A DNA stretch of 9,785 bases, taken from positions 1 through 9,785 of the forward strand of contig JAGCLI010000098.1 of NCBI GenBank assembly GCA_017647065.1, written 5' to 3'. The notes below the pieces were generated by a model that was not told the DNA's origin, made no database searches, and worked only from the letters and a program-made list of their open reading frames with translations. This DNA comes from Bacteroidales bacterium. Lineage in GTDB: Bacteria; Bacteroidota; Bacteroidia; Bacteroidales; P3. Shown piece by piece: positions 1 through 8,064 of the stretch (its first letter is position 1; each line of letters starts with the position of its first letter). A program made the translations under genes and the position numbers.

Positions 1-890
1 CAATGATACTCACTTAAAAGAGAATGATAAAGTTCAAAAACTCTTTTACGTTCTTGTATTAAATAGTCATACTTTCTTAGTTGTGCTAAGGCAACTGCTG
101 CGTTTATATCAGGGAGATTTATCTTCATTCCAAACTCTACTATGTCATAACGCCATGCTCCTGCTTGATTTTTTGTAAAAGCGTCTTTTGTTTGACCGTT
201 AAGAGTCATTAGTTTAAAGAATTTCCTTGTTTCTTCTTCATCAAATTGCTCGGGAAGATTAAGACAAATTGCTCCTCCTTCTGCTGAGGTTATGTTTTTT
301 ACTGCATGGAATGATTGAACGCTTACATCCACCCATTGAGTTATGGTTTTGCCTTTATATTCTGCTCCTACGGCGTGTGCTGAGTCGGAAATAAGTAGTA
401 TTCTATTTAATTTCTTTTGTACATCTGAACTCGCAGAGTATTTCTCTCTTACCTCAGGAGTATCAAGCATTTGTTTTATTTTGTCGTATTGACAAGGCAT
501 TCCTGCTATATCAACTGTTATAATTGCTTTTGTACGTGGAGTTATTGCCTCTCTTATTTTTTCTACATCTATTGTTAAATCTCTTGGAGAAATATCTACC
601 ATTACAGGTTTTGCACCCGCTTCCATAACTGCCATTGCTGTTGCACAATAGGTATATGCAGGCACTATTACTTCATCGTCTTGTTTTAATCCTAACCATC
701 TAAGAACTAATGTTGCTCCTGAGGTCCAAGAATTAACTGCAATTACACTTTTTGCTTTTAAATAATCTTTTAATTCGCTTTCTAATGCAGCGACTTTCGG
801 ACCTGTTGTAATCCACCCACTGTTTAGGGATTCGCAAACAGAGTCTATTACATCTTTGTCTATGTAAGGAGGAGAAAATGGTATTTTCAT
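1..890 (-). CDS. DegT/DnrJ/EryC1/StrS-family PLP-dependent aminotransferase (3' end beyond window)
   Basis: The reading frame opens with ATG at 888-890 and stays open through 296 codons to base 3, so the C-terminus is missing. It begins MKIPFSPPYIDKDVI and continues with SGWITTGPKV, the usual N-terminus of this family. Residues 53-60 (NSWTSGAT) fit the cofactor-phosphate loop, D169 in SDSAHAVGA should contact the pyridoxal ring nitrogen, and K198 in SFHAVKN is the expected Schiff-base lysine, followed by the conserved SAEGGAI. An insertion of about 30 residues between AGMPCQYD and the SDSAH motif is seen in a subgroup of these enzymes in Bacteroidota. Family members transfer an amino group to keto-sugars for surface polysaccharide or glycan synthesis; the exact sugar cannot be read here. 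The start lies 4 bp after the yihY stop, so it is probably co-transcribed as the last visible gene of the run. Family is secure, substrate unknown. Confidence 0.93.
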   Translation of the reverse strand, partial: MKIPFSPPYIDKDVIDSVCESLNSGWITTGPKVAALESELKDYLKAKSVIAVNSWTSGATLVLRWLGLKQDDEVIVPAYTYCATAMAVMEAGAKPVMVDISPRDLTIDVEKIREAITPRTKAIITVDIAGMPCQYDKIKQMLDTPEVREKYSASSDVQKKLNRILLISDSAHAVGAEYKGKTITQWVDVSVQSFHAVKNITSAEGGAICLNLPEQFDEEETRKFFKLMTLNGQTKDAFTKNQAGAWRYDIVEFGMKINLPDINAAVALAQLRKYDYLIQERKRVFELYHSLLSEYH

Positions 891-894
891 ATCT

Positions 895-1944
895 TTATCT
901 TGTTATAATTCTTTGATATTTTTTTCTAAAACTAAGAAATAATTTTTTTATTCTTTGAGATATTTTAGTAGTTCTTGCAGTTCTTGAAATAGTTATTAAC
1001 TCATCGGAATGTCTCTCTTGATAGGCGTCAGAAATGCTTGCATTGAGTTCAAAACCTATTAGAATTGTGAAACAAGAGAGGTATATCCATAAAAAAAGGA
1101 AGATTAAAACTCCTATAGAACCATATAGTGCATTGTAGGAAGGAAAGAAACGAATGTAAAGAATATATGCTTGAGTTGTAAGGATAAAAAGTATTGTGGC
1201 AAGGGTTGCTCCTGCTGAAAAAAACTTGTAACCTTTTTTTGATTCTAAGGAGAAATAATATAATGAACTAAGTGCAAAATAAATCATTGAAATAATAACA
1301 ACCCATCGTATTACTTGTAAGCAAATTATTTGAAAGGTTGTGTTAATTATTTCCTCTGCGACCAAGTAGTTTATAAACCATTTGAAACCTCCAAGTAAGG
1401 TGAGAACTATTATTATGCCTCCTACACCGAAGATAACCATAACCATAGAAATTAAACGGCGTTTCCACCAAGAGGATTTTTCTATTGAGTCGTGGTAAGA
1501 GGTGTGAAAGGAAAGCATCATAGCATTAATTCCACTTGAACTTGCGTAAATTGCTCCTATGATACCTATTGACATTAAACTATTATACTTTCTATTAAGA
1601 ATTTCAATTAAGGTTGTCTCTATTGGTTGGTAAATGTTAAGAGGGAGTATGTCTTTGAGGAATGTGAATATTTGGGTGGAATAATATTGAGTATCGAAAT
1701 ATGGTAGGAGAGTGAAAAAAAATAATAGCATGGGGAAAATTGCCATCACAAAACGAAACGCTGCCGAAGATGCTCTTTGGTTGATTGCTCCTTTTGCTAA
1801 TCCTTTAATGAAAAATATTGCTACATCAAACAAAGGTATGCCTTGAAATCCCGGTAAAACTACCAATCGAGAATAATGTAATAGAGTTCTAACGGGACGC
1901 CAATATAATATTTTTCTTAGGTATTTATTTCCCCTTTTTGCCAT
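895..1944 (-). CDS. YihY/BrkB-family integral membrane protein
   Basis: This 349-residue protein has a basic N-terminus (MAKRGNKYLRK), then about six hydrophobic segments near residues 60-82, 121-143, 163-188, 205-231, 240-262 and 272-300, and ends in a basic cytoplasmic tail. The stretch RASSAAFRFVMAIFPMLLF and the late motif YNALYGSIGVLIFLFLWIY followed by GFELNA are typical of the YihY/BrkB family. The family is widespread inner-membrane protein of uncertain function. It was once annotated as ribonuclease BN, which is now attributed to a different gene, so that name should not be used. The start codon directly abuts the nadC stop codon with no gap, which implies translational coupling and a shared transcript. 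Nothing is missing relative to the family. Confidence 0.93.
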   Translation of the reverse strand: MAKRGNKYLRKILYWRPVRTLLHYSRLVVLPGFQGIPLFDVAIFFIKGLAKGAINQRASSAAFRFVMAIFPMLLFFFTLLPYFDTQYYSTQIFTFLKDILPLNIYQPIETTLIEILNRKYNSLMSIGIIGAIYASSSGINAMMLSFHTSYHDSIEKSSWWKRRLISMVMVIFGVGGIIIVLTLLGGFKWFINYLVAEEIINTTFQIICLQVIRWVVIISMIYFALSSLYYFSLESKKGYKFFSAGATLATILFILTTQAYILYIRFFPSYNALYGSIGVLIFLFLWIYLSCFTILIGFELNASISDAYQERHSDELITISRTARTTKISQRIKKLFLSFRKKYQRIITR

Positions 1945-2799
1945 TTAGTTGTCTGCAACAAGACTTAAATCTATGCTATCGATTTTGTGAGTTAATGCTC
2001 CAACGGATATGAAATCTACACCTGTTTGTGCATAAAGTGGAAGGGTTGTTTCGTTTATTCCTCCTGAACTTTCAATCTCATATCTTTTGTTGATAATTTC
2101 TACTGCTTTCTTTGTATCTTCAACGCTAAAATTATCAAGCATAATTCTATCTACTCCTCCTTTTTCTAAAACTTGATTGAGTTCAGAGAAATCTCTTACC
2201 TCTATTTCAATTTTTATATTAAGAGAGTTTTCTTTCAAATAGTTGTGAACCTTGTCTATTGCTTTTGATATTCCTCCTGCAAAGTCTATATGATTGTCTT
2301 TAAGCATTATCATATCATAGAGACCAAAACGGTGATTAGTTCCACCTCCTGTTTTTACTGCATATTTTTCTAATATACGCATTGTAGGAGTTGTCTTTCT
2401 TGTGTCAAGAAGTTTAGCGTTTGTTCCCTCAATTAAAGATTGATAATAAGAAGTACGTGTAGAGATTGCACTTAGTCTTTGCATATAATTCAATGCAGTG
2501 CGTTCGGCGGTAAGGATTGAAATAGCAGAACCCTCTACTTTAAAAATCTCTTCGCCTTTTTTTACCTTATCTCCATCTTTTTTCAAAGCGGTAAACTTTA
2601 CGCTTTCATCAACTTGATTATAAACCTTTCTTGCAACTTCTATTCCACATATTATGCAGTCTTGTTTTGCTACAAGTTTTGCTTTGTCTATTGTTGTTTT
2701 TTCAATGCACGATAAAGAAGAGTGGTCTGCTTGTCCCACATCTTCTTTAAGTGCAAGTTCTATATGTGAAATTATATCTTGATTATATTTCTCCCACAT
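1945..2799 (-). CDS. nadC: Nicotinate-nucleotide pyrophosphorylase (carboxylating), quinolinate phosphoribosyltransferase
   Basis: NadC converts quinolinate and PRPP to nicotinate mononucleotide, CO2 and pyrophosphate, the entry of the de novo route into NAD. At 284 residues it has standard length. The N-terminal domain carries LKEDVGQADHSS (17-28) and AERTALNYMQRLS (98-110). The barrel domain carries LLDTRKTTPTMR (130-141), KTGGGTNHRFGLYDMIMLKDNHI (149-171, catalytic or substrate-binding H156, R157, K167), IEIEV with E200, MLDNF with D222, and ESSGGI (243-248) before FISVGALTH. These match the family's quinolinate and PRPP pocket residues. The position usually occupied by GD in the EDxGxGD motif reads AD, a mild variation. 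It starts 9 bp after the protease stop and its own stop touches the yihY start. I see no consensus promoter immediately upstream, so it probably depends on upstream transcription. Confidence 0.97.
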   Translation of the reverse strand: MWEKYNQDIISHIELALKEDVGQADHSSLSCIEKTTIDKAKLVAKQDCIICGIEVARKVYNQVDESVKFTALKKDGDKVKKGEEIFKVEGSAISILTAERTALNYMQRLSAISTRTSYYQSLIEGTNAKLLDTRKTTPTMRILEKYAVKTGGGTNHRFGLYDMIMLKDNHIDFAGGISKAIDKVHNYLKENSLNIKIEIEVRDFSELNQVLEKGGVDRIMLDNFSVEDTKKAVEIINKRYEIESSGGINETTLPLYAQTGVDFISVGALTHKIDSIDLSLVADN

Positions 2800-2808
2800 T
2801 TGTTTTTC

Positions 2809-5800
2809 TTATTTTGATATTATCAATTTTTCACTCCATTCTTCTTTATCAGAAGAAATAATCTTAATTAAATAAGTTCCATTTGTTAGGTGAGTTAAAT
2901 CTAATGTAGATTGTGAGAGTTGATTTAGTGTTGTGTTTTGTTCTACATACACTTTGCGTGATTGCATATCGTAAACCTCTAATCTAACATTTTTGTTTGA
3001 AGAAGAGTTTATTTCAAATCTAACTTTTCCTTTTGAAGGATTAGGTAATAATTTTATTTCTATTTGGTTATTAACTACATCTTCCAATCCTACACCATCA
3101 ACAAGTACTGCTGCTACTCCTGAGGTTTTTGCTGGACAAACTCCATTTTGAACTACTGCTCTATATTGCCATTCACCCATTAATGATGGTTGATGTTCAA
3201 TAATTTTTAAATCTGCAGAGTTTTCTAATTCTAACCAATTAAATTCAGGTTTCTTATATTCCCAATACAATACCTCTCCATAAGATGCTCTTAATTGAAG
3301 TTCTACGCTTTCTCCTAAGGCAATGGTTGAAGTTGAAACAAATACATTACCAGGTTTTGTGCTTGAATGAACATTGATTGCTACCACATTACTTGTATCG
3401 CAAACGTGATTAGAGTAAACTATTCTTGCAAAATAAGTAGTATCGAAAAGTTGTCTCATATCAAGATTTTGTCCTGTGTAATCACTTCCAATGCTTGCTT
3501 CGCTCCAAGTTTGCAAAGAATCAGTACTCATTATCCAAAGATAAGTATAATTTTCTCCATCACCTCCTGTTGGCATAGAACCCATTAACATATTAGCAAC
3601 TACACCTTCGCAAATAGTTTGGTCACTTCCTATAGTATTGTCAAAAATAGGAGTATAAGGAGTTGTGATTTGATGAGGGTAGGTGTAAGAAGTACCATTG
3701 TTATTAGTTGCAAATGCTTTAACATAATAAGTAGTGTTTTCATTAAGGTTGTTGATTGTAGTTGAGAAACTACCCATACCACTTCCAAGAGGAATTACAT
3801 TAGAATTAGTTAAATCAATATCAGCGGAAGTACCCCATATAATACCCTTATTGCTAATAGAAGAAACTCCCTCGTAAATAACATCTGCCATAACTGAAAT
3901 AGAATTGTAAGTAGCAGAAAGTTGTTCTACATTAAGAATAGGCAATTGATAAGTAGCATAAACTACAATGTTTTTTAATTCTATAGAAGAAAGGTTACTT
4001 ACCCCTTCAAAAGCGATATAATAATTTTCTGAAAGATTTGTAAGTAAGATTGAATCTCTTGTAAATTCATTTTGAACCTGAGAATAATTTGCAATTTCGC
4101 TCCATTGTCCATCTACAGAGTTTTTGTATAACACTCTTAAAACATCAGAATTATTCTTTCTATCAAAACTAATATAAGTTGCCTCTCTATTAGACATGTT
4201 CAATATTGGTAAAACCAATTTAGAAGTAGCATTCAATTCGTTTGAAGAGAAAGTATAGATAGTAGTTTGCTCATCAAATTCCCATGAAGTATTTGTTTCT
4301 ACACAAGATTGAATTTCAGGAATATTAACTAAGAAAGGATAATCTACAATTCTTGAACATTCGGTAATAAAACTCAACTCTTCGCCATAAGAAATATGTC
4401 CATTATTTTTTGCAAATGCTCTAACATAATAAGTAGTATGAGGGATAAGGTTTTCTAAATCTATTGTAAATACCTCTTGCGAAACAGGAGTAAGAATTAC
4501 TTGATCATCAATTGTAGGGTTAGCAGAAGTAGATAAACACAAACCTAAGGTATGAACAGCGTTATTTCCATGAGAATTTAGTTTTGCACTAACACTTGCT
4601 CGATTATCAGTTACCAATTGAGTAGAAAGGGTTTGAACACTTGGGTAAGCACTTTGGTCACCATCATAGATTTGAACATTATCCAATTGCACACCTTCAC
4701 CTCCTTTAACCTCTGCTTCAAAACCTATCATTATATAATCTTGATTTGCAGGTAAATTTACCACCTCTTCGCTCCAAGAAGAAATATTTTGAGTGTAGTT
4801 TTGCAACTGAGTCCAAGAACTTTGAAGAGTTTTATATTTTATACGTAAATTATCAGTTTTATTATTTTGAGTTTTTTGTGTGTGAGAAAACTTCAAAACA
4901 GGTTGATTCAATGCCGATAAATCAAAAACAGGAGAAACTAAAATAGTAGTTTGACTACCTGAGGTTCTATTTGTTTTTATAAAAGCGACATCAGTGCTAT
5001 CGTTTATCTTCCATCCATTATCCACATAAAGATTTGCTTCTTGACTCCAGCAAAGAAGGTCCATAACATCATTAAACTCTTCTGTATAAGGTAAATCATC
5101 TATTGGTGTACAAGGAGTTTTAATCTTAATTGCCTCACCATAACCTATCTCAGTAGCAGTTTTAGCGTATGCTCTAACATAATATTCCGTATTAGGTAAA
5201 AGGTTTGTCAAATCCAATTCCATATTAGTTTGAATGCTACTTGCCATTACCTTACTATCCGATGCCTCATTAGGTAAAAGATTTGTAGAACTATAACAAA
5301 CCCCTGCCTCTATGATATTTAAAGAAGCAAGATTAACAAGATGAACTCCCACACTAACAGTATCTATGTCAATAACAGGTGATTGAGTTTTCACCACAGG
5401 ACGTCCTGTAGTTTCACCAAGCGTAAAAGTAATATTGTGAGTATTTGTGTTTTCTGCAATATTAACAATAGGACGATTTAAATTTGTTCCATTGAAAGAT
5501 TGACTATTAGGAGTAGAGCTATCAGTAAAAGCAGTATTATTAGAAGTGCCAGGGAAAGGTTTTTCACTATCTGAAACATACCATCCACTACCACCTGCCT
5601 CTTCTAAGTCAAAACCAGGATTATTAGGATTACAATTACTACAATTAGAATTCCATCCAGGAGCATTCATATTGATATGGAAAATCAACATACCATGTCC
5701 AGGTAGATAATAATCCCAAGAAGTTTTTTGACGATTTTCTAAAAGGAAAAACTCATTATTGTTAAAACTCATCTTATAAGCGATATTATCACTCATCAAT

Positions 5801-6981
5801 GGAGCAAGAGTATAATCACCGTGTTCGCTAATTTCCTCAATAGTTACATAATTTCTAATACTACGCTCGTAAGCATTCCAAACAGGAGGAGTTTTACCAC
5901 CATTATTATAATTACCACTACACATTAAATCATAACTATCGTGATGAGAGAAAGAACCATTTTCCTCATAGTCTGTATCATAAAAGTCCGCAAGACCAAG
6001 AGCATGAGAAAACTCATGGCAAATAGTACCAATTACCAAAGGAGAAGGATTATAAGTAGAACCATTTATTTCATTACTACAAGCATAATCATAAATATTC
6101 ACACCATCTTTCATAATAGGAGGATAAACTACCGAGCGATGAGGCCATATAGTACTTGCTGCACCACCTGCCGCTTCACCATAACCTGCATAAATCACAT
6201 ACACACAACTAACATAACTCTCACTATCATTAGTAAACTGAGAGAAATCTACCTCTGCATCTGCTGCATCAACTGCTTCGGTAATCAACTCCCTAACTCT
6301 CATATCACCACCACCTGCGTAGTTTTCACCATAATAAGATAAATTATTAAAAGAAGTATAAGGACCAACTACCTGTGCCTCAACGTTCAACTTGCCAAAA
6401 GAAGAAGCAACGAAATAATCATGCACACTACCTGTAGAACCATTAGAAGAATACCCCACTTGATTAAAAAGATTATCAATTTCCTCTCTTGGAGTTGTAA
6501 AAGGAAAATCAGGATAAGACATAAGAATTACCACTAACTTATAAGTCTCTTGAAAATTAGAAGAAGTATCCTGTCCAATAGCATTTTTTCTTCTATCTTG
6601 AAAATCCTCATTTATTTCCCATAACTGTTTAAGATAAGAAATTTGCTCCTTAGAATAAAACAATGCCTTATCTAAATTTGAAATAAAACTAATCTCTTGA
6701 CTACTTCTTTCATTAGGATTATGAGCAATCATAGTAGAGGGTATCATACCACCACTACCATTATCAATAGCATACACCCAATCACCATTCTTTGCCCTCA
6801 TAAGAGTGTAATCATCAACGGTTTTACCCCAAGAAACTCTCTCATCACCACGCATTTGAACAGTAAGCGAAGAATTATCACTTTGCTTAAACTCTAAAGG
6901 ATAAGGATATGCCACAACGGCAAATAAATTAGTAGTAATCCCTACCACTAATAACGCAAAAATTAAAAATATTTTTCTCAT
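2809..6981 (-). CDS. Secreted M6-family metalloprotease with fibronectin-like repeats and T9SS type A sorting domain
   Basis: This is a 1390-residue multidomain exported protein. Residues 1-21 or 1-24 form a signal peptide (MRKIFLIFALLVVGITTNLFA). Residues 25-140 resemble the M6 propeptide (MRGDERVSWGKTVDDYTL, NGDWVYAID). The catalytic domain starts near 147 (YKLVVILMSYPDFPF) and contains the zinc motif HEFSHALGLADFYD at 322-335 (H322, E323, H326, probably D332) and a Met-turn-like YDLMCSG at 350-356. Three fibronectin-like modules follow, each with an NTxYYVxAxA core: about 528-622, 780-873 and 1013-1108. Between them are two jelly-roll-like segments of the choice-of-anchor/MAM kind (about 630-773 and 880-1009). 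Residues 1111-1295 look Ig/PKD-like (two segments with CEG and NGVCPAKTSG features). The C-terminus (about 1307-1390, IKLLPNPSKGKVRFEI to WSEKLIISK) is a T9SS type A sorting domain, so the protein should cross the outer membrane by type IX secretion and be surface-attached or released. Substrate is unknown. A good promoter lies in the end of rlmN. Confidence 0.95.
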   Translation of the reverse strand: MRKIFLIFALLVVGITTNLFAVVAYPYPLEFKQSDNSSLTVQMRGDERVSWGKTVDDYTLMRAKNGDWVYAIDNGSGGMIPSTMIAHNPNERSSQEISFISNLDKALFYSKEQISYLKQLWEINEDFQDRRKNAIGQDTSSNFQETYKLVVILMSYPDFPFTTPREEIDNLFNQVGYSSNGSTGSVHDYFVASSFGKLNVEAQVVGPYTSFNNLSYYGENYAGGGDMRVRELITEAVDAADAEVDFSQFTNDSESYVSCVYVIYAGYGEAAGGAASTIWPHRSVVYPPIMKDGVNIYDYACSNEINGSTYNPSPLVIGTICHEFSHALGLADFYDTDYEENGSFSHHDSYDLMCSGNYNNGGKTPPVWNAYERSIRNYVTIEEISEHGDYTLAPLMSDNIAYKMSFNNNEFFLLENRQKTSWDYYLPGHGMLIFHINMNAPGWNSNCSNCNPNNPGFDLEEAGGSGWYVSDSEKPFPGTSNNTAFTDSSTPNSQSFNGTNLNRPIVNIAENTNTHNITFTLGETTGRPVVKTQSPVIDIDTVSVGVHLVNLASLNIIEAGVCYSSTNLLPNEASDSKVMASSIQTNMELDLTNLLPNTEYYVRAYAKTATEIGYGEAIKIKTPCTPIDDLPYTEEFNDVMDLLCWSQEANLYVDNGWKINDSTDVAFIKTNRTSGSQTTILVSPVFDLSALNQPVLKFSHTQKTQNNKTDNLRIKYKTLQSSWTQLQNYTQNISSWSEEVVNLPANQDYIMIGFEAEVKGGEGVQLDNVQIYDGDQSAYPSVQTLSTQLVTDNRASVSAKLNSHGNNAVHTLGLCLSTSANPTIDDQVILTPVSQEVFTIDLENLIPHTTYYVRAFAKNNGHISYGEELSFITECSRIVDYPFLVNIPEIQSCVETNTSWEFDEQTTIYTFSSNELNATSKLVLPILNMSNREATYISFDRKNNSDVLRVLYKNSVDGQWSEIANYSQVQNEFTRDSILLTNLSENYYIAFEGVSNLSSIELKNIVVYATYQLPILNVEQLSATYNSISVMADVIYEGVSSISNKGIIWGTSADIDLTNSNVIPLGSGMGSFSTTINNLNENTTYYVKAFATNNNGTSYTYPHQITTPYTPIFDNTIGSDQTICEGVVANMLMGSMPTGGDGENYTYLWIMSTDSLQTWSEASIGSDYTGQNLDMRQLFDTTYFARIVYSNHVCDTSNVVAINVHSSTKPGNVFVSTSTIALGESVELQLRASYGEVLYWEYKKPEFNWLELENSADLKIIEHQPSLMGEWQYRAVVQNGVCPAKTSGVAAVLVDGVGLEDVVNNQIEIKLLPNPSKGKVRFEINSSSNKNVRLEVYDMQSRKVYVEQNTTLNQLSQSTLDLTHLTNGTYLIKIISSDKEEWSEKLIISK

Positions 6982-6998
6982 AAATTAAATAAATTTCA

Positions 6999-8033
6999 TT
7001 AGTTTTTAACAGGCAAAGATAATAATTTTTTCGTACTAAGCAAACCACATGCCGCTAAAATATCCTCACCCCTTGAAGCACGAATAGTAGTTATAATCCC
7101 CTTAGCAGAAAGACTATCTCTAAATTTAATCATATCCTCTTGCTCAGCAGATTGAAAAATAGTATTAGGAATAGAATGAAAACGAATAAGATTAACCCTA
7201 CACTCCAAATCCCCAAGTTCCCTTGCAAGAGTTAGAATATGATGAGGTTTATTATTAAGATTATTAAACACAATATACTCAAAAGTTAAGCGTCTTTGCC
7301 CACTCCAATCATACTGCTTTAATAACTCAATGACCTCTTCTATCTTATACGCCTTCTCAATAGGCATAATCTCCTCTCGCTCGCTTGGAATAATATTATG
7401 CAAACTAATAGCAAGATGAACATTAGTCGAGTTGAGAAAATCCTTTAACTTAGGCAAGAACCCACAAGTGCTAACCGTAATACGCTTACCACTCCATGCC
7501 ATGCCCCATGGAGAAGTCAAAACCTCAAGTGAACGCATTACATTATCATAATTATCCAAAGGTTCCCCCATTCCCATATACACCACATTAGTTAATAGCG
7601 AAAACTCATCGATACTCCTAATAATATTAAGAATTTCGTTAGTAGTAAGATTACGCTTTAACCCCTGCTTACCTGTAGAGCAAAACTGACAATTCATTCT
7701 ACACCCCACTTGCGTACTTACACAAAGCGTATAACGCTCCTTGTCGGGAATCATAACTGCCTCTACCCACGCATTACCCTCATATTCAAAGAGATATTTC
7801 TTAGTTCCGTCCTTAGAGGTAATAAACTCAACGTAAGGAGTAAGACCAAAATCGAATATTTCCTCCAATGCCGCTCTTGCCTTAAGAGAAAGATTAGACA
7901 TCTGTGAAATTGAGGAAATTTCCTTCTTATATAACCAGTCTGCTATTTGCTTAGCAGTGAACTTCGCAAGCGAAAGCGAAGCACAAATCACCTCTAATTC
8001 CTGCAAAGTTTTTCCATAAAGTTTATCTTTCAT
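6999..8033 (-). CDS. rlmN: Dual-specificity 23S rRNA/tRNA adenine C2-methyltransferase RlmN
   Basis: RlmN is a radical SAM enzyme that methylates C2 of A2503 in 23S rRNA and, in several bacteria, of A37 in some tRNAs. This 344-residue protein has the expected length and architecture. The iron-sulfur cluster is bound by CRMNCQFC (C111, C115, C118). The two mechanistic cysteines are present: C104 in TLCVSTQVGC and C329 in GEDILAACGLL. The latter carries the transferred methylene in the family. Other conserved pieces are the N-terminal substrate domain with FTAKQIADWLYKK (25-37), VYMGMGEPLDNYDNV (151-165), GKRITVSTCG (182-191), HLAISLH (206-212) and RFHSIPN (284-290). The cfr resistance enzyme is a paralogue, but this sequence reads as the housekeeping RlmN. 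Codons here end mainly in T or G, unlike the regulator gene 31 bp upstream. The start is preceded by a TATCTTTG box. Confidence 0.97.
   Translation of the reverse strand: MKDKLYGKTLQELEVICASLSLAKFTAKQIADWLYKKEISSISQMSNLSLKARAALEEIFDFGLTPYVEFITSKDGTKKYLFEYEGNAWVEAVMIPDKERYTLCVSTQVGCRMNCQFCSTGKQGLKRNLTTNEILNIIRSIDEFSLLTNVVYMGMGEPLDNYDNVMRSLEVLTSPWGMAWSGKRITVSTCGFLPKLKDFLNSTNVHLAISLHNIIPSEREEIMPIEKAYKIEEVIELLKQYDWSGQRRLTFEYIVFNNLNNKPHHILTLARELGDLECRVNLIRFHSIPNTIFQSAEQEDMIKFRDSLSAKGIITTIRASRGEDILAACGLLSTKKLLSLPVKN
7014..7044 (-). promoter_or_regulatory. Bacteroidota-type promoter inside rlmN 3' end, for the M6 protease gene
   Basis: Reading the minus strand, a TTTG box (plus-strand caaa at 7041-7044) is followed after exactly 19 bp by TATCTTTG (plus-strand caaagata at 7014-7021). 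This equals the primary sigma consensus TTTG-N19-TAnnTTTG described for Bacteroidota. Transcription should begin a few bases downstream, giving a leader of roughly 25-30 nt before the protease ATG at 6981. The boxes sit within the last rlmN codons, so part of the match could reflect coding constraint, but both boxes at ideal spacing directly ahead of a large gene make function likely. Confidence 0.68.
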
Positions 8034-8038
8034 GAGTG

Positions 8039-8046
8039 CAAAGATA
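8039..8046 (-). promoter_or_regulatory. TAnnTTTG -7 box for rlmN
   Basis: The minus strand reads TATCTTTG, a full match to the Bacteroidota -7 element, followed by CACTC and then the rlmN ATG. No TTTG is found at the usual -33 spacing, where the sequence is A/T-rich end of the upstream regulator gene. Only 5 bases separate the box from the start codon, so the transcript would be leaderless or nearly so if this is the true promoter. Confidence 0.5.
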
Positions 8047-8064
8047 CGATTTATTTAATTTTTC

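Noticed and set aside
895..1944. Ribonuclease BN annotation
   Set aside because: Older databases gave this name to YihY proteins, but the sequence is a multi-pass membrane protein without nuclease motifs.
3367..3588. Short plus-strand open frames within the protease and rlmN (also 4746-4946, 6697-6897, 7710-7907)
   Set aside because: All lie antisense to well-supported coding sequence, show no family resemblance, and have no upstream signals.
5941..6342. Open frame on the plus strand of 133 codons
   Set aside because: It is wholly antisense to the catalytic region of the protease, has low-complexity Ile/Thr-rich content with no recognisable domain, and lacks a promoter. It is a shadow of the real gene.
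6999..8033. Cfr-type antibiotic resistance methyltransferase
   Set aside because: Length, motifs and chromosomal housekeeping context fit RlmN; nothing visible points to the Cfr subgroup.
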